From assembly GCF_025822605.1 (NCBI RefSeq), contig NZ_JACKTY010000033.1, positions 310,509-374,508 of the forward strand: a DNA stretch of 64,000 nt, read 5' to 3'. Positions 17,046 to 25,001 of this stretch are shown here, in pieces (within the stretch, counting starts at the first letter, position 1; each line of letters opens with the position of its first letter). The notes under the pieces are model-generated. The model was not told the DNA's origin and made no database searches. It saw only the letters and a program-made list of their open reading frames with translations. This DNA is from Mycolicibacterium komossense. GTDB taxonomy: Bacteria; Actinomycetota; Actinomycetes; Mycobacteriales; Mycobacteriaceae. The position numbers and the translations under genes are program-made.

Positions 17046-18650
17046 TCAGTACACGTCCCGTACGTACCGATGGGCTCTGATCAGCTCATTCACGTAGGCG
17101 TGGGCGGCGCCTTCGGTCATCGCGCCCGAGGTCGCGACCACCTCGTGCAGGGCGCGGTCGACGTCCTTTGCCATGTGGTCGGCGTCGCCGCAGACGTAGA
17201 AGTGAGCGCCGTCCTCCAGCCAGGCGAAGAGCTCGCCGGCGTTGGCCACCATGTGGTGCTGGACATATTCCTTCCGATCATTGGGTCCCCGGTCCCGAGA
17301 AAAGGCCAGATTGAGCTTGGTCAGGACGCCCGATTCGAGATGAGCCTGCAGTTCCTCGCCGTAGAGGAAATCGGTGGCCCGTCGGCGGTCACCGAAGAAC
17401 AGCCAAGATCTGCCCGATGCGCCGCTCACCTGCCGTTCCCGCAGGAATCCGCGAAACGGCGCGATGCCCGTTCCTGGGCCGACCATGATGATCGGCACAT
17501 CAGGTGCGGGCAGCCGGAAGGCGTGGTTCGGGCGGGGATGCAGCCGGATGGCGTCACCGCGGTGCGCCAGGAAGGTCGAGGCGACTCCACCGCGGCGGCG
17601 GCCGCCGGCGGTGTACTGCACAGTCGCCACCGTCAGATGTACGTGATTGGGATGCTCGAGCGGGCTCGACGCAATCGAGTAGTCACGAAACTGCAAGGGC
17701 CGCAACGTATCCAGTAACTCATCGACGCTGACGTCGGCGAGTTCCAGGAGGTCGAGGACGTCGTAGGTGCCGGGGAAGTCGAGCACGGGCGCGGCGGCGC
17801 GGCCTGCGACCAGTGCGTGCAGGGCGCGCGGCGGGTTGCGGATCTCCAGATGCTCGGACAGCAGCACACCAAGAGTTTCTTCGTACTCGGCGACCATATG
17901 GTCCGGGCTGACACCCAGCTGGGCCAGGATCGATTCGACGAGATCGGGGTCGTTGACCGGATGCACGGCGATCGAGTCACCGGCCTGGTACGCGATACCC
18001 GAGTCGCCGAGGTCGATCTCGTAGTGCCGGACATCCTTGTCGGAATCCGGCTCCGTGAGCCGCCGGTTGACCACCAGGCGCGCGGTGAACGGATTGCCGC
18101 TGTCCCAGATGGAGTGTTCGCGCACCGCAGAGGTGACGACCGGTGTGGTCGCCGCGTTGGCCGTCCGCGCGCTGCCCGGGGCAGGCAGGAGCTTCGCCTC
18201 CAATAGTTTGACGATGTCGGCGAGCCACGCTTTGGCGTCGCCCTCCCGGTAGCAGTCCAGGTCCACCCGGGTCAGCAGTCGCGTTGCGCCGAGCTCGCCC
18301 AGCCGAGCATCGAGCAGCAGGCCGGCATTGCAGAACTGTTCATAGCTGCTGTCGCCGAGAGCCAGCACCGCGTAGTTCAGGTTCGGCAGCGCCTCGACGC
18401 CATCAGCGCTGAGCGCCTCCCAGAACAACGCCCCGTTATCGGGCATCTCGCCGTCGCCGAAGGTCGACGCCACCACGACGAGGTGTGTTGCGGCCTGCAG
18501 GTCAGTGGGTTGGACCTCGTTGAGCTCGACCTCGGTCGCGTCGATACCGACGGCCTTGAGTGCCTCTGTCAACTGGAACGCGATGTACTCGGCGGTTCCC
18601 ATATCGCTGGCGTAACCGACGATCAACGACGGGCCGGACTGGTCAGGCAT
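17046..18650 (-). CDS. Sulfite-reductase-type diflavin reductase (CysJ-like)
   Basis: Predicted FMN/FAD diflavin reductase of 534 residues passing electrons from NADPH to a redox partner. The N-terminal flavodoxin domain (about 1-150) has GYASDMGTAEYIA and LALGDSSYEQFCNAG. The FAD domain has RDYSIASSP. The NADP domain has VGPGTGIAPFRGFL and ends YVRDVY like CysJ. The family includes sulfite reductase alpha subunits, P450 reductases and nitric-oxide synthase reductases. The start ATG 18650 has a strong GGAGG site 6 bases upstream. No sulfite reductase hemoprotein or P450 gene is adjacent, so its partner is unknown; it has no counterpart at this place in M. tuberculosis. Confidence 0.88.
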   Translation of the reverse strand: MPDQSGPSLIVGYASDMGTAEYIAFQLTEALKAVGIDATEVELNEVQPTDLQAATHLVVVASTFGDGEMPDNGALFWEALSADGVEALPNLNYAVLALGDSSYEQFCNAGLLLDARLGELGATRLLTRVDLDCYREGDAKAWLADIVKLLEAKLLPAPGSARTANAATTPVVTSAVREHSIWDSGNPFTARLVVNRRLTEPDSDKDVRHYEIDLGDSGIAYQAGDSIAVHPVNDPDLVESILAQLGVSPDHMVAEYEETLGVLLSEHLEIRNPPRALHALVAGRAAAPVLDFPGTYDVLDLLELADVSVDELLDTLRPLQFRDYSIASSPLEHPNHVHLTVATVQYTAGGRRRGGVASTFLAHRGDAIRLHPRPNHAFRLPAPDVPIIMVGPGTGIAPFRGFLRERQVSGASGRSWLFFGDRRRATDFLYGEELQAHLESGVLTKLNLAFSRDRGPNDRKEYVQHHMVANAGELFAWLEDGAHFYVCGDADHMAKDVDRALHEVVATSGAMTEGAAHAYVNELIRAHRYVRDVY

Positions 18651-18697
18651 CGTTTCCTCCACTCGCTCGCGGGCGGATGCACCCCAAACGCGACAAT

Positions 18698-18716
18698 TTA
18701 GGGTTACCTTAGTTTG
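18698..18716. promoter_or_regulatory. Possible degenerate IdeR/DtxR-like iron box
   Basis: TTAGGGTTACCTTAGTTTG matches the DtxR/IdeR consensus at about 11 of 19 positions, with the TTAGG half well kept. It lies 48 bp upstream of the diflavin reductase start. The match is weak and may only be an A+T-rich promoter element. Confidence 0.2.
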
Positions 18717-18773
18717 TTGCGGGCGTTCGGTGTTCGCTCCCTTCGTGACCGGTGCACGGTGTTGAATCGATCC

Positions 18774-19220
18774 ATGCTGAGCCTGCAGGAAATCTCGGAC
18801 CGAATGGAGATCCAGCAACTGCTGGTCGACTACTCCACTGCGATCGACCAACGTCGGTTCGACGACCTCGACAACGTGTTCACCGACGACGCATATATCG
18901 ATTACCGCGCAATGGGCGGTATCGACGGTCATTTCCCTGAGGTCAAGGCCTGGTTGGCCGAGGTGTTGCCGAACTTTCCGGCCTACTCGCACATGCTGGG
19001 CAACCTGTCGATCCGCTTTGTCGGTGACACCGCGTGTCCCGAAACCGCGAAGTCACGGGTCATCTGTTTCAACCCGATGGTGCTCGACGCTGGAAAAGAG
19101 GGACACAGTCCGCAGATCATGTTCTGCGGGCTCTGGTACGACGACGAGTTCATCCGGACCGCCGAGGGCTGGCGGATGACCAGGCGCGTCGAAACGAAGT
19201 GTTTCGACAAGATCGTCTGA
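18774..19220 (+). CDS. NTF2/SnoaL-like protein (Rv2910c homologue)
   Basis: Protein of 148 residues with the SnoaL-like/NTF2 fold pattern: an N-terminal helix (LSLQEISDRMEIQQLLVDYSTA), the family segment RRFDDLDNVFTDDAYIDY, and a strand-rich C-terminal half (CGLWYDDEFIRTAEGWRM). Members form cone-shaped dimers acting as isomerases, dehydratases or ligand-binding proteins; the function of this one is unknown. Position and length match M. tuberculosis Rv2910c (147 residues), between dacB2 and rpsP. I chose ATG 18774, since the upstream in-frame extension has no family similarity. Confidence 0.8.
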   Translation: MLSLQEISDRMEIQQLLVDYSTAIDQRRFDDLDNVFTDDAYIDYRAMGGIDGHFPEVKAWLAEVLPNFPAYSHMLGNLSIRFVGDTACPETAKSRVICFNPMVLDAGKEGHSPQIMFCGLWYDDEFIRTAEGWRMTRRVETKCFDKIV

Positions 19221-19250
19221 CCAGCAGCGTTTTGGGGATCCGCCCGTGCC

Positions 19251-19280
19251 TCTGGCACAATGGGCGGCTGTCTGCCGCGC
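19251..19280 (+). promoter_or_regulatory. rpsP promoter/leader element shared with rplS
   Basis: TCTGGCACAAT (19251-19261) followed by TGTCTGC (19269-19275) lies about 150 bp before rpsP. The same two blocks, one base further apart, precede rplS at 22447. CACAAT could act as a -10 hexamer and the second block would then be near the 5' end of the transcript. No tidy -35 is visible. Confidence 0.45.
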
Positions 19281-19400
19281 GACCCGCCCCGACCGGGGTG
19301 CTTGCGCGCCGGTCACACACGCAAGGCAAAACCGGACCGGGCAGCCCGCCCTCGTCGCTTGAATTGCAAGCGTGGCAATCACAGGAGAAAACGCACCACC

Positions 19401-19853
19401 ATGGCTGTCAAGATCAAGCTCGCCCGTTTCGGCAAGATCCGCAATCCCCAGTACCGCATCGCCGTCGCCGACGCGCGTAACCGTCGCGATGGCCGTGCCA
19501 TCGAGGTCATCGGCCGGTACCACCCCAAAGAAGACCCCAGCATCATCGAGATCGATTCCGAGCGTGCGCAGTACTGGTTGGGCGTTGGCGCACAGCCGAC
19601 CGAGCCGGTCCTGCAGCTGCTGAAGATCACCGGTGACTGGCAGAAGTTCAAGGGCCTGCCGGGCGCCGAGGGCACGCTCCGTGTCGCCGAGCCCAAGCCG
19701 TCGAAGCTGGACCTGTTCAACGCCGCTCTGGCGGCCGCCGACGGTCCCACCGGCGAAGCCACCACGGCCAAGAAGAAGAAGGCTCCCGCTAAAAAGGCCG
19801 AAGCCGGCGAGGCCGAGGCGCCCGCGGCTGAGGCCGCTGAGCCTGCCGAATGA
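19401..19853 (+). CDS. rpsP: 30S ribosomal protein S16
   Basis: Small-subunit protein S16, 150 residues, starting MAVKIKLARFGKIRNPQYRI, the universal S16 N-terminus. The core ends near residue 110; an Ala/Lys/Glu-rich extension (KKKKAPAKKAEAGEAEAP) follows, as in other mycobacteria. The ATG at 19401 follows an AGGAG site. It is first in the rpsP-KH-rimM-trmD operon, with the next start overlapping its stop (ATGA). A 150-bp leader precedes it. Confidence 0.98.
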   Translation: MAVKIKLARFGKIRNPQYRIAVADARNRRDGRAIEVIGRYHPKEDPSIIEIDSERAQYWLGVGAQPTEPVLQLLKITGDWQKFKGLPGAEGTLRVAEPKPSKLDLFNAALAAADGPTGEATTAKKKKAPAKKAEAGEAEAPAAEAAEPAE

Positions 19854-20092
19854 GCACTGTCGTCGTCGACGCTGTCGAGCACCTGGTGCGTGGCATCGTC
19901 GACAACCCTGACGACGTCCGCGTCGACATGGTGACATCACGTCGCGGCCGCACCGTAGAGGTCCACGTCCACCCCGAAGACCTGGGTAAGGTCATCGGGC
20001 GTGGCGGGCGCACCGCGACTGCGTTGCGCACGTTGGTGGCCGGTATCGGTGGCCGCGGTATCCGCGTCGACGTGGTGGACACCGACCAGTAA
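19850..20092 (+). CDS. KH-domain RNA-binding protein (KhpA-like, Rv2908c homologue)
   Basis: Small 80-residue RNA-binding protein with a single KH domain; the GxxG loop is visible in KVIGRGGRTATALRTLV. Homologues (KhpA/YlqC) act with KhpB in RNA binding and cell elongation control in Gram-positives. The ATG overlaps the rpsP stop by four bases (ATGA), so it is translationally coupled. It is always next to rpsP in mycobacteria. Confidence 0.93.
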   Translation: MSTVVVDAVEHLVRGIVDNPDDVRVDMVTSRRGRTVEVHVHPEDLGKVIGRGGRTATALRTLVAGIGGRGIRVDVVDTDQ

Positions 20093-20118
20093 CGGGTTCG
20101 CCCCTTCCTGGAGTTCTT

Positions 20119-20649
20119 ATGGAGTTGGTCGTCGGACGCGTGGCCAAGGCCCACGGTGTCACCGGTGAAATCGTGGTGGACGTGCGTACCGACGACCCTT
20201 TTGAGCGATTTGCACCGGGAAATACTTTGCGGGGCAAGGCTTCCCGTGGCAGACCTGAGCGCAGTTTCGTCGTCGAGACAGTGCGTGAGCACAGCGGTCG
20301 TCTGTTGGTCCGGCTGGCTGGCGTTACCGACCGCGATGCCGCCGACGGTCTGCGCGGCACGCTGTTCGTCATCGAATCCGACGACCTGCCGCCGATCACC
20401 GAAGCCGACGAGTTCTACGACCACCAACTCGAGGGCCTCCGGGTTCGGACGCTCGACGGCACCGAAGTCGGCGTCGTCTCCGAGGTTCTGCACACCGCGG
20501 GTACCGAGCTGCTCGCGGTGAAGGCGTCCAGCGGGCCCGAAATACTGGTGCCGTTCGTCGGCGCCATCGTCACCTCGGTATCGCTGACCGATGGCCTGAT
20601 CGAGATCGATCCGCCGGCCGGCCTGTTGAACCTCGAAGACCTGGAATAG
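20119..20649 (+). CDS. rimM: 16S rRNA processing protein RimM
   Basis: Ribosome maturation factor of 176 residues that binds S19 and assists 30S head assembly. The N-terminal RimM domain begins MELVVGRVAKAHGVTGEIVV, and the central EFYDHQLEGLRV leads into the PRC-barrel domain, ending VPFVGAIVTSV and IEIDPPAGLL. It sits between the KH gene and trmD, with only two bases separating its stop from the trmD start. Confidence 0.97.
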   Translation: MELVVGRVAKAHGVTGEIVVDVRTDDPFERFAPGNTLRGKASRGRPERSFVVETVREHSGRLLVRLAGVTDRDAADGLRGTLFVIESDDLPPITEADEFYDHQLEGLRVRTLDGTEVGVVSEVLHTAGTELLAVKASSGPEILVPFVGAIVTSVSLTDGLIEIDPPAGLLNLEDLE

Positions 20650-20651
20650 CC

Positions 20652-21335
20652 ATGCGGATTGACGTCGTGACGATCTTTCCCGACTATCTCGATCCGTTGC
20701 GACAGTCTCTGCCCGGCAAGGCTTTCAGCTCGGGCCGGGTGGAGCTGGGCGTCCACGATCTGCGGCGCTGGACCCACGATGTGCACCGGTCGGTCGACGA
20801 CTCGCCGTATGGCGGTGGCCCCGGCATGGTGATGCGGGCACCGGTGTGGGGGGAGGCTCTTGACGAAATTTGTTCTGCCGAAACCATTCTGGTCGTTCCG
20901 ACACCTGCTGGGAAGCTGTTCGATCAAGCGACCGCGCAGCGGTGGAGTCGCGAGCCCCACCTGGTGTTCGCCTGCGGTCGCTATGAGGGGATCGACCAGC
21001 GTGTCGCCGAGGACGCGGCCAGGCGGATGCGCGTCGAAGAAGTCTCGATCGGCGACTACGTGCTACCCGGTGGTGAATCCGCGGCACTGGTGATGATCGA
21101 GGCGGTGGTCCGGCTACTCCCGGAGGTACTCGGCAATCCTGTGTCACATCAGGATGATTCGCACTCAGAGTCGGTCGGGGGTCTGCTCGAAGGTCCCAGC
21201 TATACCAGGCCGGCCAGTTGGCGTGACCTCGATGTGCCCGAGGTGCTGCTCTCGGGAGACCATGCCCGGATCGTGGCGTGGCGTCGCCAAGCTGCGATAG
21301 AGCGGACGTTGGAGCGCCGGCCGGACCTGCTCTAG
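20652..21335 (+). CDS. trmD: tRNA (guanine-N1)-methyltransferase TrmD
   Basis: SPOUT-family enzyme of 227 residues that methylates G37 of tRNAs using S-adenosylmethionine, preventing +1 frameshifting. Family motifs include MRIDVVTIFPDYLDPL, DDSPYGGGPGMVM, the knot LVFACGRYEGIDQR and VEEVSIGDYVLPGGE. It is the last gene of the rpsP operon. Its TAG shares a CTAG with the stop of the convergent lppW-like gene (4-bp overlap). Confidence 0.97.
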   Translation: MRIDVVTIFPDYLDPLRQSLPGKAFSSGRVELGVHDLRRWTHDVHRSVDDSPYGGGPGMVMRAPVWGEALDEICSAETILVVPTPAGKLFDQATAQRWSREPHLVFACGRYEGIDQRVAEDAARRMRVEEVSIGDYVLPGGESAALVMIEAVVRLLPEVLGNPVSHQDDSHSESVGGLLEGPSYTRPASWRDLDVPEVLLSGDHARIVAWRRQAAIERTLERRPDLL

Positions 21336-22285
21336 ATTCGACCGCTGGGGAACATCGTCCGCACGGCCTGGGTGATGGTGGCGCGGGCTTCGGTGGCGTC
21401 GGCGGGCTGCATCGAGCTGATCGCCATGACGTAGCGTCGGTCGGAGCCGATCACACCAGTGGACAAGTGCATCCAGTCGGCGCCCACGCAGCACATCCAG
21501 CCCTGCTTGACGGCCACCGGCTCGCCGGGAAGTCCCTCGGGAATGCCGAACCGCTGCGGGTAGACGCCGCCGGGCACCATCCCGTCGGGGGCCGTCGGCG
21601 TCGACTGGGCCAGATCGTTGAGGATGGCATTGGCGCGCTCGGGCGGCAGTCCGCCGGCGCCGCTGAGCAGCATGTCGTAGTAGTGCACCAGGTCGGTCAC
21701 CGTGCTGGTGGTGTTGAACCACCGGCCGTTGTCCGGCGGGCGCGTCGAACCGAGCCCATAGCGGGCGATCACCCGGTCCACGATGGCGCTGCCGCCGCCG
21801 CGGTTCCAGAACGTTTCGGCGGCGCCGTCGTCGGAGGATCGCAGCATGGCGTCGAAGAGCTGCTGGTCGTCGGGTGTGAGCTGGGTCTGCCCTTTGGCCA
21901 CCTGCAGCATCAGGTCGTCAGCGATGAACAATTTGACCACCGAGGCGATGGCGATGGCGCTGTCGCTTCCGTTCGTGATCAGCTGGCCGGTGTTGCGGTC
22001 GAGCACCGCAACGGTGATGTCGGCGCCGTCGTCTGCTGCGTCGGCCGTCGCCTGTTTGACACGCACGTCGAGGCCGTCGAAAGCTGTCACGGCCGGGCCC
22101 GGGGCTGCCGCGGCCAGCACCGAGTCGGCAGGGTCCTTGGGCGCCACCAGCGTCAGTTGAGGACTGTCGGACTGGTTGCCCGGGGCACCGTAGACGCGAG
22201 CTTCGCAGCCGGCGCAACCGGCCACCAGTGCCGCGCCCGCAACCGTCGCCGCAGCCTTCGCCAGGAACGACGACCGCCAACGCAT
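21332..22285 (-). CDS. lppW: Beta-lactamase-like lipoprotein LppW
   Basis: Predicted lipoprotein of 317 residues. The signal peptide ends in a lipobox (LVAGCAGC, first Cys about residue 24). The body has a class A beta-lactamase/transpeptidase-like fold: SVVKLF fits the SxxK motif, SSDDGAAE an SDN-like motif, and VKQGWMC replaces the usual KTG, so classical beta-lactam hydrolysis is doubtful. It matches M. tuberculosis Rv2905 in position, separating trmD from rplS on the opposite strand. Attached to the outer face of the membrane; function unknown. Confidence 0.85.
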   Translation of the reverse strand: MRWRSSFLAKAAATVAGAALVAGCAGCEARVYGAPGNQSDSPQLTLVAPKDPADSVLAAAAPGPAVTAFDGLDVRVKQATADAADDGADITVAVLDRNTGQLITNGSDSAIAIASVVKLFIADDLMLQVAKGQTQLTPDDQQLFDAMLRSSDDGAAETFWNRGGGSAIVDRVIARYGLGSTRPPDNGRWFNTTSTVTDLVHYYDMLLSGAGGLPPERANAILNDLAQSTPTAPDGMVPGGVYPQRFGIPEGLPGEPVAVKQGWMCCVGADWMHLSTGVIGSDRRYVMAISSMQPADATEARATITQAVRTMFPSGRI

Positions 22286-22595
22286 TGTGCTCCTCGAACG
22301 GAAAATGACCTCGGATTGCGGGCCGGCGGCACCGTCGCAGCCCGTCCGGGAAGCCTAACGGGTCGATGGCCAGACCGTGAACCTAGTGTGGCTAGGCACC
22401 CGCCGGGCGGGCCCGGTCATGGCACGATTTCATTGCCCGCCCGGTATCTGGCACAATTGAGCAGTTGTCTGCGCGGGGCCGGTTGTGCCGCCTGCTGCGG
22501 AATACACCAGAAGCACGATCCATCGGCTTCAGCAACCGCCTCGCTACCAAGCGTTCGGCGCTGCTCGGAGCCGCGACTGCAAGGAAGAGTCACCG
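22286..22595. other. lppW/rplS divergent intergenic region
   Basis: This 310-bp gap holds the upstream region of lppW on the left and about 140 bp of rplS leader on the right. The notable feature is the promoter-like element at 22447. A GCCGGTT-rich stretch follows but I could not build a convincing attenuator. Confidence 0.5.
22447..22477 (+). promoter_or_regulatory. rplS promoter/leader element shared with rpsP
   Basis: TCTGGCACAAT (22447-22457) then TGTCTGC after a short spacer; nearly the same arrangement as upstream of rpsP (19251). It lies about 140 bp before rplS. In many bacteria rplS is in the rpsP operon, so a copied element would keep the two units in step. Confidence 0.45.
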
Positions 22596-22937
22596 ATGAA
22601 CACGCTGGACTTCGTCGACCAGGCGTCGCTGCGCGACGATATCCCGGCCTTTGGCCCGGGCGACACCGTGAATGTGCACGTGAAGGTCATCGAGGGCGCC
22701 AAGGAGCGTATCCAGGTCTTCAAGGGCGCCGTACTGCGGCGTCAGGGCGGCGGCATCCGCGAGACCTTCACGGTCCGCAAGGAGAGCTACGGCGTCGGCG
22801 TCGAGCGCACCTTCCCCGTGCACTCGCCCAACATCGACCACATCGAGGTCGTCACCCGTGGCGACGTTCGTCGAGCGAAGCTGTACTACCTGCGCGAGCT
22901 GCGTGGCAAGAAGGCCAAGATCAAGGAAAAGCGCTGA
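22596..22937 (+). CDS. rplS: 50S ribosomal protein L19
   Basis: Large-subunit protein L19 of 113 residues at the 30S-50S interface. It begins MNTLDFVDQASLRDDIPAF and has the conserved FRPGD-like FGPGDTVNVHVKV, FKGAVLRRQGGG and RRAKLYYLRELRGKKAKIKEK. The ATG 22596 follows an AAGGAAG site; upstream in-frame codons are leader. It starts a likely rplS-lepB-rnhB-DUF2469 transcription unit. Confidence 0.97.
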   Translation: MNTLDFVDQASLRDDIPAFGPGDTVNVHVKVIEGAKERIQVFKGAVLRRQGGGIRETFTVRKESYGVGVERTFPVHSPNIDHIEVVTRGDVRRAKLYYLRELRGKKAKIKEKR

Positions 22938-22994
22938 CACGGGACCCGGGCCGTTGGCTCCGGTTTCCTTTCTTGTGCTGGCTACGCTGATCCC

Positions 22995-23867
22995 GTGACC
23001 GAAACCACGGACTCGGCCGATTCTGAGCGCACGCCGGAAGCTGCCACGCCGGAATCCACCACGGTGGCTTCCGACTCTGACGCCTCGACCACCGATGTCG
23101 ACACTGACGACACCGAAGAGTCCGGTGGCAAGAAGAAGCGGTCCGCCCTGCGCGAGGGCGTCATCCTGGTCACCATCGCGTTGGTTCTCTACTACGTGAT
23201 GCTGACCTTCGTGGCCCGGCCCTATCTGATTCCCTCGGAGTCGATGGAGCCCACGCTGCATGGCTGCCCCGGTTGTGTCGGTGACCGCATCATTGTGGAC
23301 AAGATGACCTACCGGTTCAGCTCCCCGGAGCCCGGCGATGTCGTGGTCTTCAAGGGCCCGCCCTCGTGGAATGCCAGTTACAAGTCGATCCGCTCCGACA
23401 ACCCGGTCCTGCGGACTGTGCAGAACGCGCTGTCTGTCGTCGGTTTCGTTCCGCCGGACGAGAACGACTTGGTCAAGCGCGTCATCGCGGTCGGCGGCCA
23501 GACCATTCAGTGTCGCGCCGACACCGGTCTGACGGTGGACGGTAAACCGCTGAACGAGCCTTATCTGGACCCGAACACGATGATGGCGGACCCGGCCGTT
23601 TACCCGTGCCTCGGGTTCGAGTTCGGTCCCGTCACCGTGCCCAAGGACAGGCTGTGGGTGATGGGCGATAACCGCACCCATTCCGCCGACTCGCGGTTCC
23701 ACTGCACCAATACCCCCGCGGACAGCGAGAAGGGCATCCAGTGCACTGGCGACCCGATGGCCGGCACGGTGCCGGTCGACAACGTCATCGGTAAGGCGAG
23801 ATTCATCGCTTGGCCCCCGTCGCGCTGGGGCGGTGTGAGTTCGGTGAATCCCCAGCAAGGCGGATAG
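22995..23867 (+). CDS. lepB: Signal peptidase I
   Basis: Type I signal peptidase, 290 residues, which removes signal peptides from exported proteins. A long acidic, Thr-rich cytoplasmic N-terminus (1-45) is followed by KKKR, a membrane helix (about 55-75), the catalytic serine box PSESMEPTLHG (Ser83) and the catalytic lysine in DLVKRVIAVGG (Lys161). The third box MGDNRTHSADSR is intact. The start is GTG 22995. It is immediately followed by rnhB with no spacer. Confidence 0.96.
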   Translation: MTETTDSADSERTPEAATPESTTVASDSDASTTDVDTDDTEESGGKKKRSALREGVILVTIALVLYYVMLTFVARPYLIPSESMEPTLHGCPGCVGDRIIVDKMTYRFSSPEPGDVVVFKGPPSWNASYKSIRSDNPVLRTVQNALSVVGFVPPDENDLVKRVIAVGGQTIQCRADTGLTVDGKPLNEPYLDPNTMMADPAVYPCLGFEFGPVTVPKDRLWVMGDNRTHSADSRFHCTNTPADSEKGIQCTGDPMAGTVPVDNVIGKARFIAWPPSRWGGVSSVNPQQGG

Positions 23868-24614
23868 GTGCCTGCTGCCTGGCCGCCGCGCACGGTGATC
23901 CGTAAGTCCGCCGGTCTGCGCACCCTGGAGTCCGCCCTGTACCGCGGGGGCCTCGGACCGGTGGCCGGCGTCGATGAGGTGGGCCGCGGTGCGTGTGCCG
24001 GTCCGCTGGTGGTGGCCGCGTGTGTGCTCGGACCGAATCGGCTGACCAGTCTGGCTCGGCTCGACGACTCCAAGAAGCTGACCGAAAAAGAGCGCGAGCG
24101 GCTGTTTCCGCTGATTCGCCGCTACGCGTTGGCGTATCACGTGGTGTTCATTCCTTCGACGGAAGTCGATCGGCGTGGGGTGCATGTGGCCAATATCGAA
24201 GGGATGCGACGCGCGGTTGCCGGCCTGCCGCTGCGCCCCGGATACGTGCTGAGTGACGGCTTCCGGGTGCCGGGGTTGGCGGTCCCGTCACTGCCGGTCA
24301 TCGGCGGTGACGCCGCCGCGGCGTGTATCGCGGCCGCCAGTGTGCTGGCCAAAGTCAGCCGGGATCGATTGATGGTGAAGATGGACGCCGAGCATCCCGG
24401 TTACGGCTTCGCCGATCACAAGGGCTACAGCACCCCGGCGCACAGCGCCGCTCTCGCCGAGCGCGGACCATGTAGTGAGCACCGGTACTCGTTCATCAAC
24501 GTCCGCCGGGTGGCCACACCTGGTGGCGACAGGATGTTCGCCGAGATGCGGGCCAAGATGCGCGACGCCGACGCACAAGAATGCGTGGCGGAGCAGCGCA
24601 GCGATCACGGGTAG
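23868..24614 (+). CDS. rnhB: Ribonuclease HII
   Basis: RNase HII of 248 residues, which nicks at ribonucleotides in DNA and degrades RNA-DNA hybrids. Catalytic acids are seen in GVDEVGRGACAGPLV (Asp36, Glu37), with LDDSKKLTEKERERLF and the later DGF and DAEHPGYGFADHKGY. The start is GTG 23868, directly abutting the lepB stop (TAGGTG), implying coupled translation. The C-terminal tail beyond about residue 225 is not conserved. Confidence 0.95.
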   Translation: MPAAWPPRTVIRKSAGLRTLESALYRGGLGPVAGVDEVGRGACAGPLVVAACVLGPNRLTSLARLDDSKKLTEKERERLFPLIRRYALAYHVVFIPSTEVDRRGVHVANIEGMRRAVAGLPLRPGYVLSDGFRVPGLAVPSLPVIGGDAAAACIAAASVLAKVSRDRLMVKMDAEHPGYGFADHKGYSTPAHSAALAERGPCSEHRYSFINVRRVATPGGDRMFAEMRAKMRDADAQECVAEQRSDHG

Positions 24615-24655
24615 GGAAAGATGCAAGACGGACCAACAGAAGGACAGCCGGGCAA

Positions 24656-24961
24656 ATGAGTGCTGAAGATCTCGAGAAGTATGAAACCGAGATGGAGCTC
24701 TCGCTGTACCGCGAATACAAGGACATCGTCGGTCAGTTCAGCTACGTCGTGGAGACCGAGCGCCGCTTCTACCTGGCGAACAGTGTCGAGCTGATCCCGC
24801 GCAATGCCGACGGCGAGGTCTATTTCGAGCTCCGGCTCGCCGATGCCTGGGTGTGGGATATGTACCGTCCGGCCCGCTTCGTCAAGCAGGTCCGGGTGAT
24901 CACGTTCAAAGACGTCAACATCGAAGAGGTCGAGAAGCCCGAACTGCGGCTGCCCGAATAG
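24656..24961 (+). CDS. DUF2469 protein (Rv2901c homologue)
   Basis: Small actinobacterial protein of 101 residues, highly conserved in sequence (MSAEDLEKYETEMELSLYRE; YVVETERRFYLANSVE; LADAWVWDMYRPARF) but of unknown function. It follows rnhB after 41 bp in the same orientation, as Rv2901c does in M. tuberculosis. It is acidic and has no signal or membrane segment. ATG 24656 gives the standard family N-terminus. Confidence 0.9.
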   Translation: MSAEDLEKYETEMELSLYREYKDIVGQFSYVVETERRFYLANSVELIPRNADGEVYFELRLADAWVWDMYRPARFVKQVRVITFKDVNIEEVEKPELRLPE

Positions 24962-25001
24962 TCGCCCGAAACCCCTGGTGCGTCAGGTAATTTCTCCCAC
25001 C

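Noticed and set aside
21332..22285. Functional beta-lactamase
   Set aside because: The KTG motif is replaced by KQG and the protein matches LppW in position, so a resistance role is not supported.
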